NCBI GenBank assembly: GCA_030407315.1
Contig: JALQPE010001678.1
Span: forward strand, 1 to 64,000
Length of the DNA: 64,000 bases
Origin: Asparagopsis taxiformis
Taxonomy: Eukaryota; Rhodophyta; Florideophyceae; Bonnemaisoniales; Bonnemaisoniaceae
Direction: 5' to 3'
Part shown: piece by piece, positions 39,139-49,259 of the stretch
How the letters are laid out: every line of letters begins with the position of its first letter
Position numbering within the stretch: the stretch's first letter is position 1
The notes under the pieces: generated by a model
Database searches by the model: none
Told to the model about the DNA's origin: nothing
What the model saw: only the letters and a program-made list of their open reading frames with translations
Translations under genes and position numbers: made by a program

Positions 39139-39789
39139 ATGGTTGAGCAAAGCGTCGCTGAAGATCTCGAAAAGGAGGTTATGCAATTATTGCAGACCCG
39201 CCGATATGACCCATCGACTCTTCCACGACTAGAAGAATATGTTGACTATCAAGTCTCAGCGGGTTTCTGCGATTCCGATGTTAACCAAGCCGTCCTTAAA
39301 TTGTATCAATTCTACCCAGACAGATACAATGCCGCAACAGTTTCTAGGATCCTCATCAAGGCCCTCATGAGTCTCCCATCAACCGACTTTCTAGGTTCGC
39401 TCTACCTCATTCCCGAAAGACGCCAAGTCAACGAGCCAATCCCCGTCATTTCCCAGCTTGCAAGCTTACTGGAAACGGGTAGATTCAAGGATTTTTGGGA
39501 TGCATCTGGTAGCTGCGCAGATCTCCTCGCTTCCGTTCCCGGATCTCTTGTCGCAGTACGCGAATTTATGATCTCTGTTATCGCCAGAACTTACCATACC
39601 ATTGATTCATCAACGCTTGGTCAGATTTTGAACCTCGATAAGGCTGGCGTCTCGGAAATTGTTCAGGCACATAATTGGCACGAGGCAGATGGCATAGTTA
39701 CCTGTCCGGATAATGAGGAAAACCAACCACGGCCACCTACCCTCGATGAGCATCTCAGCTTCAAGCAGGTTGCCTCAAAAATGTTGTGA
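39139..39789 (+). CDS. EIF3K: Translation initiation factor eIF3 subunit k
   Basis: eIF3k is a small PCI-type subunit of the eIF3 complex that recruits the 40S subunit to mRNA. The 216-residue protein equals animal eIF3k in length (218). Matching blocks are RRYDPSTLPRLEEYVDYQVS, NQAVLKLYQFYPDRYNAATV, SRILIKALMSLPSTDFLGSL, a LLETGRFKDFWDASG helix pair, and the C-terminal winged-helix segment QAHNWHEADGIVTCPDN. The ATG at 39139 lies just before the usual start. No frame break or intron is seen. Confidence 0.93.
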   Translation: MVEQSVAEDLEKEVMQLLQTRRYDPSTLPRLEEYVDYQVSAGFCDSDVNQAVLKLYQFYPDRYNAATVSRILIKALMSLPSTDFLGSLYLIPERRQVNEPIPVISQLASLLETGRFKDFWDASGSCADLLASVPGSLVAVREFMISVIARTYHTIDSSTLGQILNLDKAGVSEIVQAHNWHEADGIVTCPDNEENQPRPPTLDEHLSFKQVASKML

Positions 39790-41147
39790 GTCACACATGC
39801 GCACTCCTGTAAATAAAACGCGATCGAAGCAAACAGGTTGCGAAAAGTAGAGGGTAGTTAACAGCGGTATCTTCATCTGGCTAGCCTCTGATGGGCAGCT
39901 GGCTAACCATACGGTCCACGCACATCGATTAGTTACATGTGTTGTGTGTTCGAAATTATTCATGGCTCATCTCGGTCAGGACAATAGTCAAATCGGTCTG
40001 ACCAGACTGCCCATATACTAGATCACTACAGCCTCTGCCATCGCCTAAAGGTATACTTCACGTTCGAGCCCATTCTGCCTCTTCTGCTCATTGTTTCGCC
40101 TGTTTGCTTATGTAGCTATGTGTATCACCGTGCAAAAAATGAATGAGCGAGTTCTCGGCCACCTCTCCTGGCTGTATACGTTTCAGTGAGGCTTTATCTT
40201 TCGTGATTGTTTACCGTCATCAAAACGTCAATGGCCTGATCGGCTGCGGTCTTGAAATGGAATATCTGGTTGTTCTTCCGAATGAAAGTCTCGTTCATAC
40301 AGTCGGTTGGATGAAAGTTTATATAAATTTCTGGTCAGGCTTAATAGACCAATACAACCTTTAAAAAAAGGATGCTCGAGCTGAACAATAGACTAGAGAA
40401 AAGAACAGTGAAGTATAATTCGAGGTTCCTGTTTCTGAATAAATTGTGTGGCTGGATGCTTTCCTCAAAAGCGAAACAAATGCCGTTCTTACGTTAACTA
40501 ACTGATCGTTTTCACGGGGTAGTATCCTGACGGAACAATGGAATGGTCATCGGTCCAGTGTGTTCAGATTATACTGCATTGCTTAAAAATTCTTGACACG
40601 CAGCCAGCTTATAATTTAACGAGAGATGATAGCGTTCGAGTGTTAGCACATTGGGATGATCGAAAAATTCAATTGGAGAACGCCAGATCTGCAAATTTCT
40701 GTATGCTTGGCTCACAGCTCTTGCATCACCGCTCGTATTTTTGCTGTTTGGGTCAGCGAAGGATCTATTCAGTTTACTGTTGAACGATGAAAGGAAGTCA
40801 ATGATATCATTTTTCTCGGGAATCCAATTACATATTTATTCTGCTGGGACAAAGCACTTCAAGTCTGTATGGCACCATCTCCATATCCTATGAAGCAGAG
40901 TTTGTTCGAAGAACGTTTACTCTTTGAAAATTGAGCTTCAAGGTCAGTGCTATCAGCTGTTGAGAACTGGGAATGAAACATAGATACATATCGCTTTTGT
41001 TTCGTCACATTCAACGTGTGGAATCGAAGTGTGTGGAGTTTCAAAACTTGGTAGAAAGGAATATATAGATTGATACCTTGTTCCCCATGCGTCTTGTTGG
41101 TTGAACGACCACGTCCCCATCTCAGCTTGGCGGTACGAATACACAAC
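39790..41147. other. Long gap, no gene recognised
   Basis: Short frames such as 40143-40364 and 40538-40783 have no similarity that I recognise. A/T-rich patches are present, with a TATA-like run at about 40320. The right end is the promoter side of the Hint gene. Confidence 0.45.
41061..41068 (+). promoter_or_regulatory. TATA-like element upstream of the Hint gene
   Basis: ATATATAG lies 87 bases before the ATG at 41148, a fitting distance for a TATA box. Confidence 0.3.
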
Positions 41148-43703
41148 ATGGGAAACTCCATGTTCATTGTGTTTCTTTTCTGCTCCCTTCTTGTTTCTCG
41201 TCTAAGCGCCTTCTCTGCTATTGAAAAGGTAATTTCTCTCAATATCTCTGTGCGTTCAATAGAGCCAATAGATATGCGAGGTGTAAACCTGAACAAAGCA
41301 TCAGAGATCTTGCCGGATTCTCAGTGCGCAGGTAGCACTATTATTCATCAAGAGATCGGTCGCTGTGGGGATAACCTTCCAGACGTATACGTGATTCCTC
41401 ACCTCGCTATTCTTCATGATGGAGTTCGATGTGGAACAGGACTCCCGACAGAATATACGATTCTTGTGGCTGGTAAATTTCTTACAGACGCTCGAACAGC
41501 TTTTGCCGCAGAGCTGGGGCCACTATACGGCCTACTCAGTTCCAACGCAAGAGCAATCAACGCTTTCAATGTTCTCCATAACATTGAACCAGTTCACCTT
41601 GGATTCGAATTCACAGCTCCACGGATTTGTGGAGGAAGGGTACACTATGAGCAGAACACAATTTACATCTTTCTTCGACCAACCCCGGAGTCGAGAGATC
41701 TCAATTTTGGGTTTGCCTATCTCGGTGTTAGTGAAAGAGGAATGGTCACAATCAAAGATGACGAACAACTCTGTTTGTACAAGGAATCAAGAAATCTGGG
41801 GCCGGAACAACCAGAATATTCTACTCCTACCCCTAGCCCAGTGGGAATCATTTCTCTTCCCTCAAACTTTGTGACTGCAGCGAGTTTTTCAGACCCTCCG
41901 AGTATGCCAACGTGTTTCCCAGCCAGGAGTATTGTCAGCCCTTCTCCGTCACCGTCTAGTACGCCACCACCGTCTCCGACACCGTCTCAGACATCTACAC
42001 CTTCAGCGACACCTTCCGGGACCCCTTTACCGACTGTGACACCCTCTCAGACACAACCGCAGCAATCTCCCACTCCTGCCACAACGTTGGCCCCTACAAC
42101 AGTGGTGATTATCTCTGGAAGCCCTACATCTTCGCCCTCATCTTCACTACAGGTAAGTCCGATTGCTTCAGTAACCGCTTCCGCTTCGCCAGTACCGACA
42201 AGTAGTCCAAGTCCTGTGGCGCCATCTCCGAGTATGACTGAAAGTCCGTCAGGAAATGTCACGCAGCCATCTATGAGTCCTGGTCCGTCCAGTTCTCCAT
42301 CCCAAATTACTTTGCCACCCGGGATTCCCCCAGCGGTTCCTTCCCCAAGTTCTTCGGGAAGGCCATCACCGAGCCAGGGGTCTCCGTCACCTGTAACTCA
42401 GATTTCACCGACAACGACAATGATACCTTCACAGGAACCCGCAGGGTCTCCATCCACCAATCCTGGCGGAACAAGCGTACCTCCTAATCAGAGTCCTGAC
42501 ACTCCAAGTGTTCCTACATCACCACAGGTTACACCACCTATGAATAGCCCAACAACATCTACGGGACCTATAAGTCCGTCGGCGTCATTCAGTCCAAGCT
42601 CTTCACCTATCCGCAGCCCCGCTGTCACAGGAGGATCTCAGGTGCCAGTGCCGTCCATGTCGTCGACATCGACCGCTACACCACCGAATATATCACCAAC
42701 AGTTGTTCCGAGCGCCACCAACCGGCCGACGTTCTCATCGGGACCGAGTCCGTCAACCGCTGCGAGTACTTCGGCGAATCCGTCGCCGTCGAATACGTCG
42801 AATGGATTGGCGACACCATCTGCAAGTGCTGGTACGACTTCAGTTGCGCCATCTGGGGATCCATCCATCTCGAGTACAGCAACGCCTTCAGCCGGACCAA
42901 GCAGTCCGTCGCCGATAAGTAGTTCGACGCCGGTCTTGTCTTCGACGAGTCCGTCGCCGTCGAACACATCGAATCCGACTAGCGCCCCTGCCAGTCCGTC
43001 TGGGGTCACAGCGTCCATAAGTGCGTCTGCATCGAATTCTGCAAGTGTCACGCCGTCGGTCAGCTCGACAATGGCGGCTGCAAACGCTTCGTCGAGCGCG
43101 ACGTCTACTTTGTCGAATAGTCCAAGCCGCTCGCCGCTCGCGGAGGATGACGGGTCGGTTTGCTTCCCCAGCTTGGCGACGGTGGAACTAGACTCTGGGA
43201 GACAGGTGCGCATATCGGAGCTAACTGTTGGTGACCGGGTCAAGGTGGGTCACGAAACATATTCTGAAGTGTTTATGTTTACACACCACACGACAAATGT
43301 GGTGTCGACATTCATTCGGGTGAGTGTGGACTCGGGTGAGTCAATAGCGTTGAGTCCATCGCACTACATTCCAATTTCTGGGAGACTAAAGACAGCGAGG
43401 ATGGTTGCAATTGGAGACGTGGTTTGGCTGGGGAATGGTCGGACAGCTGCTGTCATTTGTGTCGAGAGAATGACCATGGGTGGCCTGCACAACCCGCAGA
43501 CTTTTGACGGGCGTATTGTTGTTGACGGAGTCGTTGCATCAACGTTTACGGAATCTGTGGCACCAGTGAGTGCAGTGTCAATACTGGCGCCGATTCGAGT
43601 GTTGTACAGTCTCGGTATACTACGACATACGATTGGTCAACTACTCGCGAATCGAGGGCACAGTTTGGCGGCGCTGCTTCCGAGCGGAGGGCCGATTTGG
43701 TAA
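41148..43703 (+). CDS. Secreted protein with Ser/Pro/Thr-rich stalk and hedgehog-type Hint domain
   Basis: The 851-residue frame starts at the first ATG and has a signal peptide (MFIVFLFCSLLVSRLSAFS). Residues about 20-230 form an ordered N-terminal domain with scattered cysteines and no known relative. Residues about 230-665 are a Ser/Pro/Thr-rich stalk of short SPSP- and SPTPSQT-like units, likely heavily glycosylated. The C-terminal about 180 residues are a Hint domain. It begins with the would-be catalytic Cys672 in SVCFPSLATVELDSG, then ELTVGDRVKVG, FMFTHHTTNVVS and ESIALSPSHYIPI, and ends with DGRIVVDGVVASTF, exactly the end pattern of hedgehog Hint modules. Hint domains cut themselves off by an N-S acyl shift; hedgehog then adds sterol. 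The usual TxxH is SPSH here. Downstream residues resemble the hedgehog tail. It is not an intein, as no second extein follows. Confidence 0.88.
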   Translation: MGNSMFIVFLFCSLLVSRLSAFSAIEKVISLNISVRSIEPIDMRGVNLNKASEILPDSQCAGSTIIHQEIGRCGDNLPDVYVIPHLAILHDGVRCGTGLPTEYTILVAGKFLTDARTAFAAELGPLYGLLSSNARAINAFNVLHNIEPVHLGFEFTAPRICGGRVHYEQNTIYIFLRPTPESRDLNFGFAYLGVSERGMVTIKDDEQLCLYKESRNLGPEQPEYSTPTPSPVGIISLPSNFVTAASFSDPPSMPTCFPARSIVSPSPSPSSTPPPSPTPSQTSTPSATPSGTPLPTVTPSQTQPQQSPTPATTLAPTTVVIISGSPTSSPSSSLQVSPIASVTASASPVPTSSPSPVAPSPSMTESPSGNVTQPSMSPGPSSSPSQITLPPGIPPAVPSPSSSGRPSPSQGSPSPVTQISPTTTMIPSQEPAGSPSTNPGGTSVPPNQSPDTPSVPTSPQVTPPMNSPTTSTGPISPSASFSPSSSPIRSPAVTGGSQVPVPSMSSTSTATPPNISPTVVPSATNRPTFSSGPSPSTAASTSANPSPSNTSNGLATPSASAGTTSVAPSGDPSISSTATPSAGPSSPSPISSSTPVLSSTSPSPSNTSNPTSAPASPSGVTASISASASNSASVTPSVSSTMAAANASSSATSTLSNSPSRSPLAEDDGSVCFPSLATVELDSGRQVRISELTVGDRVKVGHETYSEVFMFTHHTTNVVSTFIRVSVDSGESIALSPSHYIPISGRLKTARMVAIGDVVWLGNGRTAAVICVERMTMGGLHNPQTFDGRIVVDGVVASTFTESVAPVSAVSILAPIRVLYSLGILRHTIGQLLANRGHSLAALLPSGGPIW

Positions 43704-43882
43704 GACACTCGAGTCGAGTGTAGCGAAACGGAAAGGGACGGACTGTACTGTACCAATGACTCGAGATTTTAATTTAGGGGATGCACTACCTTTATATCAT
43801 TCAAACGTTATAAAAAACGTTGCCTCCATTTGTAGAATCAAGCAATGATCCCTATGTTATATACAACAATTTACACGACTAT

Positions 43883-45826
43883 CTACCATCTCAACGAACC
43901 GCCTCTATTGTACACCTCCTCGTAATCCACAAGCTTGACCTCCTTATCATTCGCTTCCCTGGCGCTCTTTTCGGCGGCGCGCAGCCACTTGTAGCCGCGG
44001 ATCACCGCGACGAGCAGAATGAGACCAAAGATGATCACGTCGAGCAGTCGGATAACCCTTGTCGTGCGGTCCATGACCAGGATACGATAGCGTCTCTGGC
44101 AAAACACAATGACTTGATTTGATTCCACAGGGGCGCGTATGACGCGCAGAAGCGTCGGCGTGGCTATGAGCATGAACAGGAAGAGAATAAAGATCCATAG
44201 CGCCAAAAATGGGAACAGCACGTACGAACTGGCTGTTTGTGCGACAGCGACCGGTGCCGAAACAATTGCACCGAGTGCCATATAGGCTATTGCGCGATAA
44301 TGATCCGTACCGATCGGTTTTCCAACGACGTACACCATGAAGATCTCACTGACGAGCTGACGTGAGAGATTGGCGACTGCGATACTTTCCGGCGGTGGAA
44401 GCGTGTTTTGACGGATTACGGCCATTCGGCCGGGCTGGGTGGGGCGATCGTTGGGATCGACACCGGGTTGCAGAATGGGGGTGGCGACAGGCGGGGTTGG
44501 TGCTGGCGGCTCTGCGGGAGGCGACGGGGCGGGTGCTGGGACGGCCGGTGGTGGTGGTGGTGGTGCGGGCGTCACGGGGGGCGGTGATGGTGGTGTCGGT
44601 TGGGGAGCGGGCGGTGGTTGTGGGACGGGTGTGTCGGGTTGATCGGCCTCTGTCGCGGGGATGAGAGAGTTGAATTGTGTGCAAAAAGCGGATTGCAAGC
44701 CGGAAATGCGATCCAATCTGACGGGAACATCGGAGATTTGCGGGTCAAACTGCACGTACCAATTCTGAAGCAGACGGGTTTCATTGATAAAGTCTGGATT
44801 TTCACTGTACACATAATCGAGCCACTTGTTCTCCAACGGACTGGCATCGAGTGGGAGACGAGTGGGTCGGATGAAAGCGGCTGTCAACGAACCAAACATC
44901 CAAACCACCGCCTGAAGATAGATGAAAGCGGCGACAAACTTCTTATTCGGCACAACTTCATACGCAATGGACATGAGTGCACCAATAAGCGACACGATGA
45001 GAATCACAAAAATAACGGTACCCCAACCGAGACGACTGACGCCATTAGACGCGGGATTAAGCACGGCATCTCCGACACCGACATTAGCACGAACGGATAC
45101 CAAAGAATCGTCATTACCAATCGCGTACTGCAACAAGCTTCTACGCACCACGGCGTTCATCCAGACATTGGTTTCACGGGCGGCGAGACTGGACAGAGGG
45201 CCCTCGCGCAGATACTCGAGGGCGATCATGAGCGGGGGCACCATCGACACGAGCACGGTGGCGGCGAGGGCGACGCGCACAACGGTGACACAAACCAGGG
45301 CGCGTTTGGAGCGCGGGGGCGCATCAGCGGGCGGAACGACGCTCTTCGGCGACGAGGAAAGCACGGTCGTCGGCGACGAGGATGCCTCTCCATCCTGCAC
45401 GGTACGCGACGCGCGCGGATGCGCGGCGGCGTCCACGAGGGCTGACAGCAGCGATACAAGCAGCGCGGCGGCCACGGTCGCGAGCAGAATGTACGTCGGC
45501 AGCGGGTCGAGATGCGCCTTGAGCGAGGAGACTACCAGCGTCTGGCGGAGCGTTGACATCGGCATTTGCATCGGCGGTGGCGGCAACATGGCGATGCGCC
45601 GGGTCGACTCGGATGGGTTGCGATTGGAGACGACGGGTGTTTGTATGTTGGTGAGGTTGTCACGGCGCGGCGGTGCGTCACGTATGGTATGTACTCGTGG
45701 ACGAGTCGCGCCGTTGTGACACGTGAATGCATGAGAGGGATCCGTTCTGACACTGTATGGCGTGTATTCCCGGGCGGCGCGTGTGGCGGTTATTTCTGAG
45801 CGACATGTCGTCTGGCTGCGTGCCAT
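43883..45826 (-). CDS. Multi-pass membrane protein with Pro-rich loop, unknown family
   Basis: The frame gives about 647 residues from the first ATG (45826); a later ATG at 45589, just before MQMPMSTLRQTLVVSS, is also likely. Helices include YILLATVAAALLVSLLSALV, RVALAATVLVSMVPPLMIAL, GTVIFVILIVSLIGALMSIA and FIYLQAVVWMFGSLTAAFI. A loop of about 200 residues, partly very Pro-rich (PPPAPQPTPPSPPPVTPAP), follows, and then further helices such as LFPFLALWIFILFLFMLIA and DVIIFGLILLVAVIRG. The Pro-rich segment may lie outside the cell or in a lumen. The gene converges on the Hint gene with 179 bases between. I know no family with this layout. Confidence 0.65.
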   Translation of the reverse strand: MARSQTTCRSEITATRAAREYTPYSVRTDPSHAFTCHNGATRPRVHTIRDAPPRRDNLTNIQTPVVSNRNPSESTRRIAMLPPPPMQMPMSTLRQTLVVSSLKAHLDPLPTYILLATVAAALLVSLLSALVDAAAHPRASRTVQDGEASSSPTTVLSSSPKSVVPPADAPPRSKRALVCVTVVRVALAATVLVSMVPPLMIALEYLREGPLSSLAARETNVWMNAVVRRSLLQYAIGNDDSLVSVRANVGVGDAVLNPASNGVSRLGWGTVIFVILIVSLIGALMSIAYEVVPNKKFVAAFIYLQAVVWMFGSLTAAFIRPTRLPLDASPLENKWLDYVYSENPDFINETRLLQNWYVQFDPQISDVPVRLDRISGLQSAFCTQFNSLIPATEADQPDTPVPQPPPAPQPTPPSPPPVTPAPPPPPPAVPAPAPSPPAEPPAPTPPVATPILQPGVDPNDRPTQPGRMAVIRQNTLPPPESIAVANLSRQLVSEIFMVYVVGKPIGTDHYRAIAYMALGAIVSAPVAVAQTASSYVLFPFLALWIFILFLFMLIATPTLLRVIRAPVESNQVIVFCQRRYRILVMDRTTRVIRLLDVIIFGLILLVAVIRGYKWLRAAEKSAREANDKEVKLVDYEEVYNRGGSLRW

Positions 45827-46225
45827 ACATGTCGGCCGTCTGGCGCGCGATCTCAAACGAAAAGTGGGTGAGGCGTGACAAGACCAGCCCGAATGGGCCT
45901 CTTGTTGCGTCCAGGGGCGCGCTACCTCGCTTGCATCCGCGTCGATGATTTAATCGCCACCATCGTATAACCCCCAATTTCCCACATCTTGCGCAAGCCC
46001 CCGTTTTGATCAAAATCAATGACATCATCACACCACACCTATGCAATATAATCTCCCCAAACATTCCCAAGTTTGCCAATAATCCAAAATCTTTTCCAGC
46101 TCCGTGATCCAATTCCTACTGACACTACCCCTCATACATACACCATCTTCGCCAACCACATACCGTCACCATATATCTCACGCCCCATCCATTACTCCTC
46201 TCTCGAAACTGAAACCTGTCCCCAA
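45827..46225. promoter_or_regulatory. Divergent promoter region, membrane protein and FkbM gene
   Basis: The stretch of about 400 bases is A/C-rich on the plus strand. CCAAT strings occur at 46076-46080 and 46109-46113. The FkbM frame is open through part of it. Confidence 0.35.
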
Positions 46226-47176
46226 ATGGCGCTTCATAAACGCACGCTGCCGCGTCGCACGCGCCCCACACTCATCCTCCTCACTGTCACCCTCTGCGCG
46301 CTCGCGCTCGTCCTACGCACCTTCGTGACGCCCCGACCGTCGCGTCTGTCGCGTCCGACGATCCACTCCGACCCCAACACCGTCCGACTCCCCGCCGACG
46401 CGCCCCCCTTCTGCGAGCACCTCGTGCGCAACCCGCGCCCGCAAAACAACTCCGATCCGCTCTGCCAAGGCGCCCCGGAGGACAACGAGCGCTCCGCCAA
46501 CTGCCGCCGCTTCTTCAGCCAATACCGTCAGGACATCTGGTTCTGGCACGCCGTCGCGCGCTATCTCGACCACGGCGTCTATGTCGACGTCGGCGCAAAC
46601 CAGCCCGCTTTGATTAGTAATTCTTTCTTTCTTGACCGCTGTCTGCGCTGGCAAGGCGTGTGTGTCGAGGGACAGCTCAAATACCACCCTCGTCTCCGCC
46701 AACATCGCACTTGTTCGCTGGCGACTTGCGTCAGCTCCAAGGTGGAGACCGTGGCCTTTGTGCAGGCAGATGATCTGGGAGGAATTGAGAGGGATAATAA
46801 GAATGTGAATGGAACTTTTGAATGGCAGAAAAAGGCACACGCAGCCGAGAGAGTCGAGGTGCTTTGTGAGCCGTTGAGCGATGTTTTGAGACGCCAACGC
46901 ATTTCTCATGTGACGTTTTTGAGTGTTGATGTGGAGGGCGCAGAGATTGAGGTGCTCAAGGGCGTCGATTGGCGTGCGACCGATATCTGGTTTATTAGTG
47001 TGGAGGGTAACATCAATGGTAAGGCTGGCAAGTATTTGAGTGCGTTGGGTTATGTGGGTATTGAGTATGCAAAGGGCGTCGGTGATTGGTTTTATGTTAA
47101 GCCCGACATTGTGAAGATGCTTGAGGACAATTTTGGCGTTGGCTATTTGCAGAATATCGTGATACCAGATGTGTAA
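46226..47176 (+). CDS. FkbM-family methyltransferase, type II membrane protein
   Basis: The first ATG in the frame gives 316 residues. A basic N-terminus and one hydrophobic segment (TLILLTVTLCALALVLRTF, about residues 16-34) look like a Golgi signal anchor. The FkbM domain follows: RFFSQYRQDIWFWHAVARYL, GVYVDVGANQPALISNSFFL (the SAM-binding glycine loop), RWQGVCVEGQLKYHPRL, and later THVTFLSVDVEGAEIEVLKG-like text seen here as SHVTFLSVDVEGAEIEVLKG. FkbM enzymes O-methylate sugars or small molecules. In a red alga, methylation of cell-wall galactans is an attractive but unproven role. The cysteines at about 60-90 and 150-170 suit a lumenal fold. Confidence 0.82.
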   Translation: MALHKRTLPRRTRPTLILLTVTLCALALVLRTFVTPRPSRLSRPTIHSDPNTVRLPADAPPFCEHLVRNPRPQNNSDPLCQGAPEDNERSANCRRFFSQYRQDIWFWHAVARYLDHGVYVDVGANQPALISNSFFLDRCLRWQGVCVEGQLKYHPRLRQHRTCSLATCVSSKVETVAFVQADDLGGIERDNKNVNGTFEWQKKAHAAERVEVLCEPLSDVLRRQRISHVTFLSVDVEGAEIEVLKGVDWRATDIWFISVEGNINGKAGKYLSALGYVGIEYAKGVGDWFYVKPDIVKMLEDNFGVGYLQNIVIPDV

Positions 47177-47637
47177 GAGATGACGATGGACAGAGTTGTC
47201 CTTGGATGCGTATCTGTGTGTGTGATGTCATATGTATATATTTTAACATATTTTGCGAAACGGTGCGATGAGATGCCGCTTGATCAAAATTCCACTCTGT
47301 ATCCATAAGACATCTGCCAAGTGGAGCCGTTGTGATGCCTCATCTCGAAACATCTTGAGCGCTCAGAAATTTCGCACCATTCAACAAGATGGCGCGTCAT
47401 ATCGGAGGCGGATTGAAAGGAAATCCACCATGAATTGCAGTACCTTTTTGCGCCCTCACAGATATCACGCACGGGATAACGTTGGATAGTAATCACAACC
47501 CCTCCCCTCTCCATCACCCATTCCAAAATCCAATCTCGTCCTGGTCAACAACCCTCTCTCATTAATCCAGTAAAACCTCTCTCGCTTTCATGAATCCCCG
47601 TCCCTCCTAATCCATTCCAACCAACCCAACATCCACC
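47177..47637. other. Intergenic, no gene recognised
   Basis: No family-like frame is present. The last 100 bases before the next ATG are C/T-rich, as before several genes of this window. Confidence 0.45.
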
Positions 47638-48828
47638 ATGACTAATCCCCAGCCCATTCGCCTCTCAACGCCCGCCTTCACCCTCCCCCTCTCTCTCCGC
47701 CCCCAACTAACACCCGTCACCACATCGCTTTCCCCAGCCCTCCGCGTCACACAGCGCCCATCCACCCGCAAACCATCTCCAGCCTTCCTCCCGCAATGTC
47801 GCACACCAACAGATTCCGACACATCGACCGAAACGCCAGCACCGCCACTCCCACCAACCCATGACACCAACACCTCGACAGACGCCCGTTCCACGCCCAC
47901 CGCCCTCACCCCGCTCGGCTCCACACCCCAAGGAAAGGCCGTCCGCGCCGCGACCGCAGCCGCCGTTCTCGCATTCGCAGCCGCCCAATTCACAGCACAT
48001 TTCATCCCCGCCACATCAGTTCCGCAGCAGCTGGAAATGCCCGACCACTCCACAATCCTGTCCGCCATAAACGACTTTATCATCGGCCCGCACTTTGTCG
48101 TCGCCGTCGGCATGGGGCTCAGCGCTTTCATCCAGGCCCTCACCGGCTTTGGATTCGCAATCGTCAGCGTGGGCGGCCTGTCGCAAATCGCGTGGATCGC
48201 TCACAGCTCCGTGTTCAACGTCGTGCAGCCCGTCGCCGCAACGCTCGGCGCCATCACCGGCTGGATCCTCGTGCTGCCGGAGATCGACAAGGTCAAGTGG
48301 AAGGACATTGGTGTGCTGCTTGTCGCATCGACTCTCGCGACACCGCTCGGTCCGCTTGTGCTCGAGCAGTTTGACCCGATATTGGTGCTGCGCACGATCG
48401 GCGCCCTCATTACGGCCTTTGTGGTCTATTCGGTCACTGGCGTCAGCGTGCCCAAGCGGTTGGGGAGTGGCGGCGGCGCGTGGTTTCTGGGCGCGTTGTC
48501 AGGCGCGCTTGGTGGTGCGTTCGATATGACCGGCCCGCCGCTCGTTGTGCACGCACAGGCCGCCGATTGGCAAGTGGATAATGGTGAGTTTAGGAGGAAT
48601 GTTCTTACGGTTATTAGTGCCAATAGCACGCTGGTTGTGTTGTACGACTTTCTGGTGGGGCGATTGAATGATTACTACTACTGGGACTTTTTGGAATATG
48701 CAATGCCGACTACCATTTTGGGCGTGTTGTTTGGCAAGTATCTAGCGAAACGTCTTGATGCCACGTCGTTCAAACGGATTGTACTTGCAACTTGCCTGGT
48801 TTTGGGTGGAAAACTACTTTTCAGCTGA
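47638..48828 (+). CDS. TauE/SafE-type membrane transporter, probably plastid
   Basis: TauE/SafE proteins are sulfite or organosulfonate exporters with seven to eight helices. The 396-residue frame starts at ATG 47638 with about 110 residues of Ser/Thr/Pro-rich leader, typical of plastid import. The transporter begins at about residue 147 with FVVAVGMGLSAFIQALTGFG, then NVVQPVAATLGAITGWILVL, STLATPLGPLVLEQFDPILV and the family hallmark ALGGAFDMTGPPLVVHAQA. It ends with TTILGVLFGKYLAKR and a final helix. The repeated GFG/GPP half-domains are those of the family. The substrate is not visible from sequence. Confidence 0.82.
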   Translation: MTNPQPIRLSTPAFTLPLSLRPQLTPVTTSLSPALRVTQRPSTRKPSPAFLPQCRTPTDSDTSTETPAPPLPPTHDTNTSTDARSTPTALTPLGSTPQGKAVRAATAAAVLAFAAAQFTAHFIPATSVPQQLEMPDHSTILSAINDFIIGPHFVVAVGMGLSAFIQALTGFGFAIVSVGGLSQIAWIAHSSVFNVVQPVAATLGAITGWILVLPEIDKVKWKDIGVLLVASTLATPLGPLVLEQFDPILVLRTIGALITAFVVYSVTGVSVPKRLGSGGGAWFLGALSGALGGAFDMTGPPLVVHAQAADWQVDNGEFRRNVLTVISANSTLVVLYDFLVGRLNDYYYWDFLEYAMPTTILGVLFGKYLAKRLDATSFKRIVLATCLVLGGKLLFS

Positions 48829-49259
48829 GATGATTAATAACTGCAAGAGATTAGATTCGCACAACTTTTGTTGATGCTCCGCATTTTTGTTTATGTATCG
48901 GTTTAACTATGTATTCGTGGTAATGTGAATGCGTATCGCAGTCGGGTGTAGAGCTTGACCTATACTCTCAACTCTACTGTTTAATCGTGTTGCCTGTAAC
49001 AGTGTTGATCCCCTACTAAATTTGGAATCATCCTTTTTCGATGAAAGGACAACTGTTTCAAAATCATCAAGTAACCATGACCATTCTTAAATCTACAGCG
49101 GATTTCCCATGTCTGGCCTGACTAGGCAACTATTCAGAGTGAATAGTGGTGCCAATAATAGAGCTTGACGTGGTCCATATTGTACTTTTGAAATGATGTT
49201 CAACTATATTCGCACAGCATACATTCAAATTCACACACACGTTCAACTAAAGTCTGTCC
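48829..49259. other. Intergenic, no gene recognised
   Basis: Between convergent 3' ends. It contains GGCCTGACTAGGCAAC at 49115-49130, similar to strings at 16932 and 51135. Confidence 0.45.

Noticed and set aside
41148..43703. Hint domain read as an intein
   Set aside because: There is no second extein and the end pattern is that of hedgehog-type modules, not the His-Asn end of inteins.
44362..45799. Long plus-strand frames opposite the membrane-protein gene
   Set aside because: Gly/Arg-rich shadows of the Pro-rich loop on the other strand with no domain-like text.
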